This document shows positions 44,255 to 56,165 of a DNA stretch of 64,000 nt, in pieces. The notes under the pieces were generated by a model that saw nothing but the letters and a program-made list of their open reading frames with translations, did no database searches and was not told the origin of the DNA. Each line of letters opens with the position of its first letter. Positions within the stretch are counted from its first letter, which is position 1. The DNA lies in contig NW_003546283.1 in NCBI RefSeq assembly GCF_000090795.2, positions 223,209 through 287,208 on the forward strand, in the 5' to 3' direction. This DNA is from Amphimedon queenslandica. Lineage: Eukaryota; Porifera; Demospongiae; Haplosclerida; Niphatidae. A program made the position numbers and the translations under genes.

Positions 44255-44702
44255 CTCGTACATTAACTCGATGAGGGCTCTTGAATCTTGCGGAATGAAG
44301 AACTGCATCAGTAAATAAGAATGAATCAGGCCCACTACACATGTATAAACAAACATTTCAAAGTCTATACTGATTCATCAATCATCACTCACTTCCCTTC
44401 TTGTCAGACTTAGGAAGGTGTACCCGACTGGTAGCAGGTGATCCATTGAGTGAGAGTACGTATCCTTTGATGAGTGAATCAAACTCTTTCTTTACTGTTC
44501 TTCCACCGGTCAACTGTACCCTATTAAAATAATATAAAAAAGCAAAAAAATTAATATTAATTCATTTTAAGATTTAAGTAGTTACAGACTTTGCTAGTGG
44601 ATCTCTTCCATGAGCAGTGAATAGTTCTAGAGTCTTTCCTCCCTGCAATAATGAAGTGCTAACAGATATGAGGATAGATTTACTCACTTGGTTGGAAAAC
44701 AT
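41990..44702 (-). CDS. CFAP20DC: CFAP20-domain-containing protein (CFAP20DC, C3orf67 family)
   Basis: Protein of unknown biochemical role with an N-terminal CFAP20-type (DUF667) domain; CFAP20 itself is a ciliary doublet-microtubule protein. Exon 1 is MFSNQ (start 44702), followed by GGKTLELFTAHGRDPLAK, KEFDSLIKGYVLSLNGS, SLGLIHSYLLMQFFIPQD, CKRKLQLLSWQQEVSVNPLS, then WHWLLIDLPDLMASLI and SVCGSCKIRSIATV (43560-43730). The next exon has the family's MHIAFGEKI-type motif (near 43310; human HIAFGSRV). The rest is low-complexity Ser/Glu/Arg-rich with heptad-like ER repeats (42770-43000). It ends YDPDLNYFYDPKTGKCYEL, an OCRE-like aromatic repeat, stop 41990. The stop lies 99 bp from that of ATP5F1C. 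Confidence 0.85.
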
Positions 44703-44957
44703 GAATTGGAGCAAGTCTTGTACTCTTGTTTGTTTCTATAGCGATGACGTCACTAGTAATAAAGTGACCACACCTCTTTGCACAACAAATGATATCAAGC
44801 TCTTGTTTTTATTTATTATAAAAAGCTATTAATAATAACAGTGTTTATCTATGGTACCCCAGAAAGATACACCTTTTATGATTCAAAATAATCTGTTACC
44901 GTTAATTACACACAAACACATATACATAATAACGAATAATTTTAAATCTTCCGTTAA
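44703..44957. other. Intergenic between CFAP20DC and STIMATE
   Basis: About 255 bp, AT-rich. It should hold the CFAP20DC promoter and the STIMATE 3' end. Nothing else is recognised. Confidence 0.5.
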
Positions 44958-46761
44958 TTAAACAGTTAAATTTTCCATTGATCCAGTAGGAGTACTGTCC
45001 ATTCCTTCTTCATCAAACTCTTGTGTGTCTCCATTAGATAGAGGGAGGTACACGTTCTGATGCTTTCTTCTAAATTTCACAGGCTCTTTGCTATGACGGT
45101 GTTTTTCGTCGTTTTTCTTGTAAAGGATAACATCGTCATTGCTTCTCATAATGATGCTATCAACAATCCAAAACATCATGACCTATTAGCAAAAACAACA
45201 TATACTGATGACACTGCTAATGATTTGTAAGCATGTACATATACAAGACAAAATAAATTGATTTCATAAATTTTTAAGTTGCTCCAAAATCAGGCCTAAG
45301 TCCCTGGTGCTGTAGTACATTGTCTTGGGCTAAATTTTGCCAAAATTAAAAAGGAAAAAAATTTTCATTTTAACAATATTTTTTCATGCATATACATGTA
45401 CTTATTTTGTGTAGAAAGTTTGAGCTGATTCAGATTAAAATTTAATTTTTTTACAAAATTTTAAAAGTTGCTCCAAATGCAACTGAGAATATCGTCCGTC
45501 CAACTTACATTTACTATAAAAGGAACAATAAAAATTACTACTGCTGTCCTCAGCTCTTTGTTCTTGAAAGGCAGTATGACGTGACCCACCTAAAGCATGA
45601 GAATCAAAAATGAAGGTACATGTAGAATAGATATTGACAAAAACACACTAAAAGAAATTACAAAAGTACATTAACCAAACAATACATAAATGTACATTTC
45701 AGTGATTCGCATTAAGAAATCTCAATTTTGGTACATTAAATCCACAAAAAAGTACATAAAAAATTAAAAATCTAACGGATTCATCTTTACTTTTGTCCAG
45801 AAGTGAAACACAGCCATTGGCCCAATGACTAGTTTCATTACTAGCATAACCAGTAACACAACTCCACACTGAGCTAGCCAATAGTTGCAACGAAATGGAA
45901 CACCTAATAAGGAAATGTGGGTGTGGTTCGGCCAATTAAGGCCCCATCCACTAACCGTATTCCCCAGATTTGAGAGGAGTAAAGTTAAAATGGTTGACGA
46001 TACATTTAACTAATTTTAAAAGAACATATATAATGATGATGCCTAGGGTTGAGTCAAGAAGGAAATTTAGAAGATATCTATAAAAAATAAAAAAATTAAA
46101 TTAATTTTTGCAATTAACAAAACAAAAAACATAAAAATAGTGCAGAGAATGTACATGTATTGTACAGAGTAGTTGTAGTAGAGTACTATCCTTACATGAT
46201 GCAGTGGTCTGTGTCCTCTAGTGGTAAGAGTTGGGCTAATAACAAGTTACAAAAATGAGCACCAAGCATTGCTATTGCTTGCTTAGAAGAATCGGCAATC
46301 CTATCATTAAAATTCATAGCATAATTTATACATGTAGTTCCTGCTTTTAAAAATATCTATTACATTTTCTGATACGTATTAATGCATTTATGATAATGTA
46401 GAAAGTCTGAGCTGATTCTGACTAATAATCATTTATTAAGTAATGATAAAATTCGTTGAATAAGATACCATAGAAGCCACTAAATGTGCATACACATACA
46501 TAGAACCCATATATATCATCTTACCATATTAAAACAGGTCGTCTCACTTCTTTTTTCTCTCTATAACGTTTAACTAGTGGAGGGAAGACAGATCACATTG
46601 TCGAGTGGATTCCAACACTCACTTATCAGTGTACTGAAAGCAACACAGCCTAGAACGAACTGTAATATAAAGCTAGGGAGTCCAGTCAGGTCACAACTGA
46701 GAGAGCTAGCCATTACTGGCCCGGGACCACCTTCTGTAAGATTCGAAGTTACCTCGGCCAT
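44958..46761 (-). CDS. STIMATE: STIMATE / TMEM110 family ER-PM junction protein
   Basis: Multipass ER protein that helps STIM1 act at ER-plasma-membrane junctions in vertebrates. Start 46761 (MAEVTSNLTEGGPGP), then FILQFVLGCVAFSTLI (TM1; human LQGLLGVVAFSTLM), DSSKQAIAMLGAHFCNLLLA (human [20 protein letters not shown]), a second hydrophobic exon NFLLDSTLGIIIIYV-like (near 46020-46080), RCNYWLAQCGVVLLVMLVMK (45790-45900), and the last exon MFWIVDSIIMRSNDDVILYK (45125-45179; human LMFWVVDNFLMRK). The tail is hydrophilic with basic and Ser/Thr residues, as in the family. Introns near 45255-45485 and 46340-46440 hold satellite-related sequence. Confidence 0.9.
45255..45485 (+). repeat. Diverged 186-bp-family satellite sequence (STIMATE intron)
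   Basis: It contains TTGCTCCAAAATCAGGC, CTGTAGTACAT, TGTGTAGAAAGTTTGAGCTG and TTTTTTACAAAATTTTAAAA, in the order seen in the 59.4-60.2 kb array. Just over one unit. A shorter fragment follows near 46350-46440. Confidence 0.75.
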
Positions 46762-46842
46762 TTTTTAACAACCCACCACCACCAATCAGTCCCGCCCACT
46801 TACCAGGAAGATTTAGCTCGAGATTTAGAAGCCAACAGGAAA
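46762..46842. promoter_or_regulatory. Bidirectional start region STIMATE / TMEM177
   Basis: 81 bp between divergent start codons; the interval has CCAAT (46784-46788) and no TATA box. Promoter sharing is inferred. Confidence 0.5.
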
Positions 46843-48547
46843 ATGTCTGCTGAGTTTTTCACTCGTTTAAAGAGAATTATGTACACAGCAAGCGGTATAC
46901 TACTAGGCCTCACTTCCATAAAGCATCTCTTTCCCTCGATAACCAAACAAGAGTGAGCTAGGGGGCGTGTTCAAGTCCATTTTATAATTATATTCATAGA
47001 TTAATTAATTATTTTATTTATTAATAGGAGTGAACTTAAAATCAATGTACCTCCAGAGCTCCAGGCACGCGTTGAGGCCATTGCTACCTCAATGGTAAGA
47101 TTGATCACGTGATGATCATGTGATATTTCGGCAGCATGTAGGAATGCCGCATCGCATTAAAGTCTACATTAACAAGGGATTAAGCAGTATGTATAGCTAA
47201 ATGTATAGCCACACCCACTAATTATCACCTGCTGTAGGTAATAGTGCTGGTAATTCGATATTTCCTTACGGAGCTGTTGTTGGGCTTTCAAGGTAGGTGT
47301 GGTTTGCATTGCTATAGTAACCATTGCACATTATAGTACTGTGCTATGTCACACTACGAATGATATTGAGAAACTGGGATTAGAGCTATGCGGTTAATTA
47401 TAATGAGTTACACCTGTACTGATGTATATGAATATGTATTAGGTGAAGAGATTGATTGGAGGTCAAAGGATGGTCAACTGATTGCTGAGTTACTCTTACC
47501 AACCAGGGAGCAAGTCGACTTTGCAATCGGTACGATATAACAAAATTTAAAACATCAATAAAATTGTTATAATTATTTCTCTAAAGCTCACGAATTGTCT
47601 CATATACAACATTTGGACTTTCTTTCTCGCTCTTTGCTAGCCGCAGTATCACCAGTTATAGTCTACCATGCAACCTCAATCCTACCTCAATGTAACTACC
47701 ATGCTACCACCATCTATGTCTTCTTATCTCCTGCACTCTATCTCCTCTCCTTTTCTTTTCATTTAAATGTTCCCATTCTCAATTCCATTTCTATTATTAT
47801 AGTTTTTACTATAAAGAACCCAATGGTACAGCTGCTACCGTTTACAATAGGTGGAGTCTATTTTATTTATAACAACATTTACTATGCTTTATGTAAGTAT
47901 AATGATTATAAATAATTTTGAAGTCCAAGTACATGTACATGTTTGTTTATTATTATTGTACAGTGATACTATTATATGGACGGTAGCCTATAATGTAGGA
48001 TTGAGGTTGGTTTTTCAAGATGGCTGTCGTTTTTGTGATTTTCAAACACTTATACATGTACATGTACATGTAGTTCCTCACACACACATATGTACATTTT
48101 GTGTCACAATACAGTTTGGCTCCAGTAAATACATGTACATTGTACATGTACAAAAGATACATTTTTATCATCATCATTAGGTCATTGGCAAGAACACAGA
48201 GCTGATAACAGGGCGGGGCTATGTGGGCGGAGCTACAGTGAGGGTGGGATCACATTCGCAAAGAAGAGGATTGAATTAGATAAAAGATTAAGAGCATTAG
48301 AGTAAGGGAGAGAGTGAAAAGTTGAAATGGCAGTAATAATACTAGCCATAAATTAATTTATAATTATTTTTAGTGACACTAGCTCAAGGTCAAAATCGTT
48401 CCCGACTAGTTTCACTTCTCATCCTTCATTCGAAGGTACATGTACATAATTTCACCACACCCACCAATTAATTAACCATTTTATACATGTATCATCACAG
48501 ATCGGCTAGAGAGATTGACTGCTTTACACAGAAAACAACAAATGTAA
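46843..48547 (+). CDS. TMEM177: TMEM177-like protein retaining M48-type zinc-protease motifs
   Basis: TMEM177 in mammals is an inner mitochondrial membrane protein that acts with COX20 on COX2 biogenesis. Order here: basic N-terminus and a first hydrophobic helix (GILLGLTSIKHLFPSI), INVPPELQARVEAIATSMG, IFPYGAVVGL and EIDWRSKDGQLIAELLLPTR, which matches human GAVVGI...VDWRS...LTLSRE. Then comes DFAIAHELSHIQHLDFLSRS (47580-47630), a hydrophobic pair (47640-47880, including MVQLLPFTIGGVYFIY), and, after an in-phase splice to 48180, HWQEHRADNRAGLCGRSYSE then GGITFAKKRIEL (human AACGGVEFYEKLL). HELSH fits HExxH and EHRAD fits ExxAD, the zinc ligands of family M48 (OMA1/HtpX/Ste24). Human TMEM177 lacks both. 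Last exons are Ser-rich; stop 48547. Confidence 0.87.
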
Positions 48548-48603
48548 CTTTATTATCAACAGAATGCTATTAAAAGCTATTAAAAATAATTAATCATGAT
48601 TAC

Positions 48604-48634
<31 letters not shown>

Positions 48635-48649
48635 AATACTGTATTAGTC

Positions 48650-49668
48650 TTAATTAAGTAAGTCATCATCACTCGAAGAACTCGGTTCACCGCCTGAAGA
48701 CACTCCAGGCTCCTTCAAGGGAACTCTCTTATATACGACTCTATCATGACTAAACACATACATCATTATCACATGTGACATAATGTTAGTTTAGGGGAAG
48801 CTTACAATTTGTTGCGTGATTTTGACTTGCAATGGACATAACAATAAATAGCACAAGCACCAGCTAAGAGAACACTAATGACAAATATTAACACACCAAC
48901 CACTTTCATTGCTGCTGGCTATTAGGATAAAAGAAAAGAGCAAGAGACAGTAAAAGGGTGACAACTGCACTTAGAATTATCATTTTCTTGAATCTACATG
49001 TACATGTACTAGCTAGTACTATAGAAACATTTGAAATATTTGCAAGTTATACAGAACATTCACAAATTTGTGATCCTTAAGTCTTCTAGCTAAATATACA
49101 TGTACATGTATGATTATATAAATCATAGTTTTGCACTTGCACAAGCACATTTGGTGGTGGTTTTTCAAAACTTACAGATCCTGTTGAAATGACATATCCC
49201 CCAGGAGCTTCGTGCCCAGTACACTGGATTAACTTGGTCTTCAGCAGCTCCTTTGATTGGTCGTTTGGTAGACACTTATCACCTGCTATCAGTCTGTACC
49301 TGTTTTAAAAAGAAGGAGGGCAAAAATGGAGAAAGAGAGAGACAAAAATAATAAAGGCATACATGTACAATGTACATGTAATTTAAATTATGTACCCGTG
49401 GATACTTTGTTGATACGTATCGTGACCAGGTGGACAGACTGATGATAAGTTGAATCCACTGATTGGTAGACATTTATTTGTACTTTGATTCATAATGTAC
49501 CCATAATCACTAGAAGAATAATGAAAAGTATTATTACGTCTAACAAATAATAATAATGCTTACCATTCCATGTCAGTATAGGTACAGTTACAACGTATCA
49601 CTTTACTCTCAGGAATATAACCAGCATCATTGTAACAGCTAGCAAAAAACAGCATGTATAACAGTAAT

Positions 49669-49701
<33 letters not shown>

Positions 49702-52700
49702 AATAATAATAATAATAATAAATAGTATAGCTATTGACGAGGGCTAACAATGATGTTGGTTTAGTGATGTGAAATTGTTTCTTGTATCCGAGAATACAGG
49801 TTGATGATATATTGTGCTCAGTCACCAGCATATAGTCCTGACTGTGGCCTAAGGAATAGAAAGATGGGAGAGATATTAAAAATTGTGCGATATACATGTA
49901 CATGTACATGTACATGCACTATGCCAAAATCCTGTGGTACACCTTCAGGTGCATTGCATTCCACCAAAATACATGTACAGTATTTGTGTATTAATAAACT
50001 AACATGGTGAATCCAGTATGGAATGAAAGTCAATAGCTATTAGTCTCCACATGTCATTAATGTCCGTTCCTTCCAGACCCAGTGCGAAAGCAAACATTCC
50101 CAGACCCAGTGGATCCATTAGGAGTCCTTTGGTAACTTTAAAGGACCCCGTGGTGTCAATATCCTCGGGTTTGAAACAATCCCCTCTGTCATGAGAAAAC
50201 CTATTTGCAAAAGTAATTGGGGGTGTGGCCTCGTAGCCATGGTTACCATATCGTCCTGGAGAATTGGTGATCAGGGACTGCAGCAATGATGTTTCCATGA
50301 TTAGCAATCCCATAGGAATAGGTACCAGTCAAATTGCTATGCATCTACAAAGAGGAATTAACAGCATCCATACATATTATGTTGTAGCAATTAATGCCAT
50401 TACCTTCCATGTATACCCTCCATCGTCTGATATAAAAACTCTCGAATCAGACGGATTGTAACTTCTTGTTTTTCCAATAGATCCTAAAAATAATGAGAAT
50501 AATTATGAAATGAAAAATGTCATGTGCAACATGATATTGTACAGTACATGTCAATGCATAAATGCACGTGTACATGTACATGTAGTACCAACCCTGAGCT
50601 ATGATGACTCCTACAGCACTGGAGACTGACAATGGTCCATTTTTAAAACTAGCATTAACCGCCTGTGAGTAGGACATGTGAAGATGCAATGAGCAACCAC
50701 TTGACAACAACTAACAAAAGAAAAAAGGAATAGTTTATAACATACATGTAATAAAAATAAAGAAATCATGCATATAAATGTACACGTACATGTACATGTA
50801 TAACATGCAGTGATAAAAAGATTAAGACAGAAATAAGAATCAAAGTACACAGCCAAGAGTTAGCACGTGGATCAGGACTGATTCAGTCTGAATCAGTCCT
50901 GATACAATCATGGAGTCAGCCATGGTACAGGCACAAGGATCAACACTGGATCAGGCCAGACCAACTTTCATGATTCAGCAATGATAGTCATCAGTGCTGT
51001 ACCAATACTGATATCAAGCCTGATCCAGTAATTTTGGGCAACAGTCCTGGATCAGGCATGAAAATTCTTGGCTTTGTAGATCAGTACTAGACACAACTAC
51101 TCCACATACACAATTAGTGCCAGGTGGTGGACTGATCCTCTGCCAGCTGGCTCCATTGTTAAACGTTATGACGGAATAATGATTCCCTATAGACAGAGAG
51201 AGAGGCCATGTTAACAAAATGTCACTCACACAATCACATAAGAAATATAGCAACCTAGACTAGTACATGTAGTAGTACCTGATTCAACAACAGTTGATAT
51301 GTAGACTCCCCTCATTGACTTAACTTCATAGAAGTCATCAAAGGCAAGGATACTAACGTAAGCTATTGAGACACGTTGAAGCTGTAAAAGAAATACAAGC
51401 ACATTATACATTAAAGAGGATATATGTGAATTAATGCATGTACATGTACATGTACATTAAAGAGGGTACATGTGAATGCATGTACATTGTGTACATGTAC
51501 ATGTACATGTACATAAAAAAGGGTATACATGTACATGTATGTCAATGCATGTACATATACAATAAAGGGGTATATGTGAATGCATGTACATGTCCATTAA
51601 AGAGGGTGGATGAATCAATACTCCATTACATACCATGTGATTGTCAAGTGACAGAGTAAAAATTGCTCCACTTTTATCAGAAACAAACAACTGGCCCTTT
51701 TCTTTATCTAAACAGACAACATCACAATAAACAATAAACAATGTATGTCACATAACATACATACATACATGTACAGGTATATACTGTACCTTTTGCTTTT
51801 GATATATGTATGAAGGCTCCAGTCTCATGAGTAGCCATTACAGACACAAACTACATGCATATACAATAATACTCTACATTAATTGCTGCATTATGATCTG
51901 CTCCTTACATCTTCCCATTCAGCGGCAGGCAGCTGAACTTCTCTAAACGTCACACGATCTCTGTCAAAGTCTGTCGACACGTAGAACCGTCTTGTACGGC
52001 TGTCGGACTACAAGTACATGTACATGTATAAAGTAGAGAATGAAATATTAAAGAAATTAAGTTATTAATACGTACAGCACTTCCAGTGTAATTCTGTCTT
52101 GATACATATAAGTAATTGTTATCAACGGAATATCTATAGGCAGCCTGGTCAATCTCTAAATGATTCAAAAAACATTAATAAATACAGCCTTAAGGGCAAG
52201 AAAAGTACACTAGTATTAATAGTACAGCAACACTACAGCACATGGTTACATTGGCATTCAAGGGAAATAAATTTAATAAGACACACATACACCAAATTTG
52301 AAAAAATAACTGTTAAAACAAACAGTAATTTTGATAAAAATAGTGTTAAGCTTGTACTAGTTGAAACTCATGATAAAAGCAAGTTATTCTTGAGCCAGCT
52401 GAGCTAGCACTTAACCCATCAGCTAAATAAACAGAGTCAAGTGTTGTTATAAGCATTGATAAAAAATTATCAATTTTGTGAGGTGTAAATTATGTACTGT
52501 TATCTATGACTGGTACATATACATGTACATGCATGTAGTATTGTACCTTTGTTTTTCTTTGTCCGCACGTCATAACGATAAAGCGGAAATATTTTTGGTA
52601 TAAGAGAACTAGTGGAGAAGAAAAGGAACTCGTTTTCTGAGGTCGTGTTGACAAACGTGGCCTGCTGGACGTGTTTACCAATACGATTCCATGATTTACC

Positions 52701-54740
52701 ATGATTGTATGAGAAGTATAGCTATTATTGACAATAAATGGATTGAGAGAGAGGGAGAGACAACAAAATAAAAACAGAAGTAAGAAAAGATATAGATGTA
52801 CATGTACATGTACAGTACACGTATTAATAAAGCAGCTCAATTACAGGATTCATACATATGTACAAATCATATTAAGATTCAAACTGATCAGTGATTGTAT
52901 TATGATTCAACAAATGCTTGATTCAAACTGATCCAACAGTGATCAGTGTTACATGTACTTGTACTTGTAGTTCTATACTGACGTTTCCTTTGTTGGTCCT
53001 CAGACTCATGTGGGACGGATTAACAGGACTGAGCATGAGGTCAGTTAAAGGATTAAAGGAAGACTCGGGAAGATTATGATTAGACCAATCCATTCCTCCA
53101 TTAGTACTAACGTAAAGGGTCTTCTGTGACTCGGCTACTACGACAGCCTATAAGGAAAGAATGCACATTAATAAATTAAAGTTTGAGCTGATTCCTATCA
53201 AAATTTACATTTTAAAATTACATTTTAAAATTATTAAAAAACCTGTCTTTTAAGCACATGAAGCAAGCTTTATACATGTACATGTAGCTGATGTACTATA
53301 AATTTCAACCTTAAATTACATGTACATGTACACGTATAATAATATTGTCCATTTACATGTATACATGTAAATGGACATTCATTGATTAAAAGCCCTTCCA
53401 TTCACAAATACAGTACATGTACTGTACATGTACATTGTACATATTAAGTTACAAAGCAATTGATGCACTATCATTCATTTGTCCAGTTTCAATGTATTCA
53501 TTTATAGTGGATGTAACGTCTAGCCACCAAGGAGCCATTGAGTAGCTGATATCATGATAATGTAAGTCATCATTCACTATTATCATACTCAGTAATGCAA
53601 TCATATCACAAATATTCTCTACTTTTATGTCTACAATGCATATATACATGTACATGTACATGCAAAATCAGGTACCTGTGCGTGTATAATAATATAAAAA
53701 CTATGCTTTCAATGTACAAGCTGATTATACTGATTATACTTACTGTGTTAAACCCATTGCGTGATATCTGTAATGATTGTGTGTTAACTGCTTCATTAAT
53801 ACCATTGTGCTTAGCAAAGTGATACAGACCAGTTTTAGATGAGCGGGAACTAACGGAGAGAGAAAGAGAGGGAGGGAGAGAAAAAGAAGAAAGAGAGAGA
53901 GAGAAGTGGTAAGAGGGGAAAGGGAGTGAAAAAAATATCAAATTATATGCTTAAGTAGGCAAAATAAACATCATTCATGAACAAATTCACTCTAAAACAC
54001 ACATGTATTGTAAACATACATGTACATGTATAAATATGTCTATTGTACATGTACAATCAATTAGGCATGCAATTTACTCCTCACAATATATTGGATGTCA
54101 TTTCTCCCTTACACATTCATGTCCATGTGCAATAATACCAGTAAATAATATTCATAATGTACATGTACTCTGCTGTGCTGTCACATGCTATTAGATAATG
54201 TTATGTGTTATGCAGCTGCATGCAATAAAAAATGTGATAATGAAAGCACTAAAGATAACAACAATAGACTAATGATAATACAACGGCTCACCAACAAAAA
54301 TATAATGCCAAAATAACAAACAAGAATGCATACAGTGCATGTATGCATGTACTGAGGATATGAGACATAACTTATCAGCCACTAATCCTCCCCTGGTAAT
54401 AGGATATTAATTGATGCTACTATAGTATGTAATTGGTATAGGGCAAAGGAAATCATTGGCCATGGGCCTCTTATAAAATCCCTCACAAAATCATGGCTTA
54501 ATACAGTACTTGTAGTGGCACAATTCATGCCTATAATGCATCAATGAGTTACATCTACTGTATACTTGTACACAATACAGTACATTGTTCATTGTGTATA
54601 ATAATGCTCAAGTCAAAATACAATTATCATTATCATTATAATACTGTAGCATGTACAATAAAAGTTCACTTACCCCAACCAAACGTTAGTTGGATTAGGA
54701 CCAGATAAACTGCTACCAATTACTAAAATAACCTACATAT

Positions 54741-54838
<98 letters not shown>

Positions 54839-55322
54839 GAAAAAGAGAAAGGTAGGGAGAAAGAGGAGTAAAACTATAAGTGTTTAAAGTATACAAAGTC
54901 AAGTGTCACACAAAAACTTGAAAATTAGTCGAGCGCACATGAATGAATGTCAAAAATAACATCGTGAAGCTTACATCTTGGCTGACCCACTGAGCCTGCA
55001 AACTATTAGACGTCTCAGCAAACTCAGGATGCTAAAGAAGAAGAAAAGAAGCAGAGAAAAGGTAAGAGACACAGAAGGCAATAACACATCAATACAAAAA
55101 TTGTAGATATATATAATATATATACATGTACATGTAACTGTGACACTTTGATTAGGAACTCACCGGATCAGCTTTCAGAGATGACGTGATGCCACAATCT
55201 TTTATTTGACTATTGTCAAGAGCAGCTGTAATAGCAGCCAAGAAGAGAAGGAAGGAAAGGTCAAAGATGAGGGAGTGAGACAAGGAGATAGACGGGATCA
55301 GAGCTTCTTTTCTCCCCCTCAT
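48650..55322 (-). CDS. SORT1: Sortilin-type VPS10-domain receptor
   Basis: Type I sorting receptor of Golgi and endosomes. Start 55322 gives a basic n-region and the hydrophobic LIFDLSFLLFLAAITAA signal; an in-frame ATG at 55400 would lengthen it. The VPS10 beta-propeller runs from 55000 to about 50000 with repeated Asp-box-like strands (LYVSTNGGMDWSNH near 53110, VFISDDGGYTWKMHS near 50415). The Cys-rich 10CC region follows (RFSHDRGDCFKPEDIDTTG, CILGYKKQF, CNCTYTDMEWDYG, KCLPISG, ...CPPGHD). One TM helix is VVGVLIFVISVLLAGACAIC (48840-48920). The short tail ends SSSDDDLLN; DDDLL fits the acidic-dileucine DxxLL motif that recruits GGA adaptors, as in vertebrate sortilin. About 25 exons, no other modules, so sortilin rather than SORL1. 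Introns teem with TACATGTA palindromes. Confidence 0.93.
50846..51078. mobile_element. MITE copy 2, TA-flanked (sortilin intron)
   Basis: CACAGCCAAGAGTT at 50848 and the inverse AATTCTTGGCTTTG ending 51076 bound 229 bp, with TA on each side. Interior words (GATTCAGCAATGATA; CTGTACCAATACTG; ATTTTGGGCA) match copy 1 at 29812-30097 in the same order. It lies in a sortilin intron. Confidence 0.85.
51435..51600. repeat. TACATGTA-rich minisatellite cluster (sortilin intron)
   Basis: Five imperfect 30-40-bp units (GTACATTAAAGAGGGTACATGTGAATGCATGT pattern) built on the palindrome TACATGTACATGTA. Its frames produce Tyr/Met/Cys/Thr-only pseudo-proteins. Confidence 0.85.
54743..54832. repeat. (AG)n microsatellite
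   Basis: About 90 bp of AG dinucleotides in a 5' intron of the sortilin gene. Confidence 0.97.
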
Positions 55323-55504
55323 GGCAGGCCCGCTGATAGGAGAGGGGGAAGGAGATGAAGAGTTGGGGATACCGAACAACCAGGTCAAAGAAGAGAGCAA
55401 CCAACAAGAAGGAAAGAGTGTTGCTAGTCAAAGTCTAAAAAAATCATCAGAGATAGCTTACGAGGAGGGCGGGGTCTCATACGATTGCATTATTATAGGC
55501 GTGA

Positions 55505-55590
55505 CCCATCCAATGGGTGTAGCCATAGATAATAGAGTAAATATCTATGGTGTAGCCATAGATATTAGAGTAAATATCTATGGTGTAGCC
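55505..55590. repeat. 40-bp tandem palindromic repeat
   Basis: Two and a half units of GTGTAGCCATAGATA then TTAGAGTAAATATCTATG; each unit is itself near-palindromic (ATAGATATT/AATATCTAT). Just upstream of the sortilin start. Confidence 0.85.
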
Positions 55591-55692
55591 ATTATTAATT
55601 AATATTTATCATCAATTTTTATTTCCAAACAAAGTGAGCTAAATCTAAATCAAAAGTAATGAGCTACAAGAAAAAGGTCTCAAATTATAAGA

Positions 55693-56118
55693 TCAAAATA
55701 ATAACATAAACAATGAGAAAGATAGTCTCGCAAATCCATTCCTGGTTGGAAGTAAAAGAGAAAGCCGTCCATGGCAAAATTCTCCCCCATCATTGCCGTT
55801 GTGCATGCACCTTGACTCATTGATGGCAACAGATTCATAGCCATGATAGCTATCGTCAAATTCTGAAATAATGACAAAAGAGCTACCTTCAATTAACACC
55901 TTCCCACTCCCCAGTTCCTCAATTTTAAGCCGTCCTGAGATAAACACTCTTAAGTCTCCACCTTGCTCCAGGCTTAAAGAGACGTGGCTGGCTTCCAGTC
56001 CCATGTCTATGGTGACAGACTGACCGTGATACCTGACCTCACTGTGTTTTAAGGCCACGTGGTTTATTTTAGGAGTAATTGAGTAGGTGTGTTCTATCAG
56101 GGATATATAATAGACCAT
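55693..56118 (-). CDS. Hypothetical protein, 141 codons
   Basis: Open frame in one piece with balanced, non-repetitive composition: SITPKINHVALKHSEVRYHG, then QSVTIDMGLEASHVSLSL, EQGGDLRVFISGRLKIEELG, SGKVLIEGSSFVIISEF. Alternating hydrophobic residues suggest beta-strands; no signal peptide, TM helix or known motif is seen. The first residues (MVYYISLIEH) may be the inside of an exon, with upstream exons to the right. The C-terminal 40 residues overlap another frame and may be shortened by an unseen splice. It is not recognised. Coding status is uncertain, supported mainly by length in AT-rich DNA and the beta-like pattern. Confidence 0.4.
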   Translation of the reverse strand: MVYYISLIEHTYSITPKINHVALKHSEVRYHGQSVTIDMGLEASHVSLSLEQGGDLRVFISGRLKIEELGSGKVLIEGSSFVIISEFDDSYHGYESVAINESRCMHNGNDGGEFCHGRLSLLLPTRNGFARLSFSLFMLLF

Positions 56119-56165
56119 AGACTAACGTAACCGGGATTGGCAACGGGATCACGTGAGCGCATCAT

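Noticed and set aside
47940-48030. A small extra exon in TMEM177 (LILLYG)
   Set aside because: Including it breaks the frame into the EHRAD exon; joining the donor near 47893 directly to 48180 keeps frame and family similarity.
50447-52170. Cys/Thr/His/Val-only ORFs
   Set aside because: They come from TACATGTACATG repeats in sortilin introns.
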